Origin: Leptospira vanthielii serovar Holland str. Waz Holland = ATCC 700522
Lineage (GTDB): Bacteria > Spirochaetota > Leptospiria > Leptospirales > Leptospiraceae
Length of the DNA: 64,000 nt
NCBI RefSeq assembly: GCF_000332455.1
Contig: NZ_AOGY02000051.1
Span: forward strand, 1 to 64,000
Direction: 5' to 3'
The notes under the pieces are model-generated. The model was not told the origin of the DNA and did no database searches. It saw only the letters and a list, made by a program, of their open reading frames with translations. The translations under genes were made by a program, and so were the position numbers. Each line of letters opens with the position of its first letter. Within the stretch, counting starts at the first letter, position 1. Positions 63,664 to 64,000 of the stretch are shown in pieces.

Positions 63664-64000
63664 TCAGAAACGGGACGAGAATTCGATTTGGTAACGTGAT
63701 CCATATTCATAAGCAAATTTTGATTGGTTCCAACCGGCATCTGTTGTGACAGTTGCTTGTATGCGTTTTGTCGCCTCCCCTAAAGGAAATCCTGGTTCAT
63801 AGTGAGCTACGTTTCTTTTGGCAGAAAAATAAGAATCCACCATATTATAGAGTAAAAATACGCCTAATATTCCAGCACCGGCCTGGATCACGCCTAACTC
63901 AGTTTTTGCGGTATTGAATTTTGCTTCCGCATTGGTTCTATTAATTAACCAAAGAACTTGTGCATCTTGTTGTTCGACAAGTAAGGCTCCCAAAAGAACT
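63664..64000 (-). CDS. C-terminal part of an unrecognised membrane or envelope protein (runs off the window)
   Basis: About 112 residues are visible and the frame is still open at the right edge, so this is the 3' part of a longer gene. It contains one hydrophobic helix (GVIQAGAGILGVFLLYNMVD) after a TPR-end-like or coiled region, and ends in a beta-rich stretch closing with Phe (YQIEFSSRF), as in many outer-membrane or periplasmic proteins. Function is not recognised. It is upstream of hisD on the same strand with a 43-base gap. Confidence 0.5.
   Translation of the reverse strand, partial: VLLGALLVEQQDAQVLWLINRTNAEAKFNTAKTELGVIQAGAGILGVFLLYNMVDSYFSAKRNVAHYEPGFPLGEATKRIQATVTTDAGWNQSKFAYEYGSRYQIEFSSRF

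Noticed and set aside
1..64000. CRISPR arrays, tRNA or rRNA genes, prophage or toxin-antitoxin modules
   Set aside because: No repeat-spacer pattern, cloverleaf or rRNA block was seen in the short intergenic spaces, and no phage or toxin genes appear.

Overview
The window looks like a chromosomal segment of a spirochaete of the genus Leptospira, most likely of the saprophytic clade. The reasons are the combined gene content (a lone LptF/LptG permease, a DUF1574/MBOAT pair, LysM-FecR and SpoIIE-phosphatase proteins, a futalosine-pathway MqnC, an EtfD-like membrane Fe-S protein, abundant exported TPR and beta-propeller proteins), the moderately AT-rich coding style and the very tight packing. 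The genus is inferred from gene content and style, because no rRNA or tRNA is present to settle it. No gap without a gene exceeds 300 bases.

Layout. Bases 1-890 are the end of a decayed IS30-family element that has cut into a gene whose 3' remnant is 891-1137. An AsmA-like protein and typA converge on a bidirectional terminator at 2690-2714. From 4665 to 11524 runs a long forward block: rplU-prp-rpmA, terminator, obgE-proB-proA-nadD-yqeK-LytR_C protein-rsfS, all closely spaced or overlapping (ribosome assembly, proline synthesis, NAD synthesis). A thioredoxin-fold DUF255 protein faces it. Then come a TolC-type protein and an M20 amidohydrolase, a crotonase preceded by a perfect palindrome, and a reverse operon of a cysteine-less thiolase-like protein, an LPS heptosyltransferase-like enzyme, an Xaa-Pro aminopeptidase and a MarR regulator. 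Bacterioferritin, a 23S-type RNA methyltransferase (apparently with an AUA start), an N-acetylglutamate-synthase-like protein and a DCC protein follow on the plus strand.

The most unusual unit is 24548-27419 (minus): three genes with four-base start/stop overlaps encoding a lysine-2,3-aminomutase-like radical SAM enzyme, a D-Ala-D-Ala-ligase-like ATP-grasp enzyme and a haem-oxygenase-like diiron-oxidase-fold protein. This looks like a compact, possibly undescribed pathway that makes a beta-amino acid, ligates it and oxidises it.

From 27502 to 46406 lie a HAD phosphatase, a GerMN protein, a diguanylate cyclase, mqnC, an EtfD-like Fe-S protein, a LysM-FecR/exported protein/SpoIIE-phosphatase operon, prfC, two large exported NHL and TPR proteins, and small genes including mgsA. 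From 46478 to the right edge are an LptF/G permease, miaB, a J-domain-like membrane protein without HPD, an AlgJ/AlgI-like pair (DUF1574 + MBOAT), an RlmI-like methyltransferase, a second membrane SpoIIE phosphatase, uppP, a SurA-like lipoprotein, mfd, panC, hisD and a partial gene.

Themes: housekeeping translation, ribosome and amino-acid genes are interleaved with envelope biogenesis and stress or second-messenger signalling. Many neighbouring genes overlap by four bases, and several convergent pairs overlap at their 3' ends.
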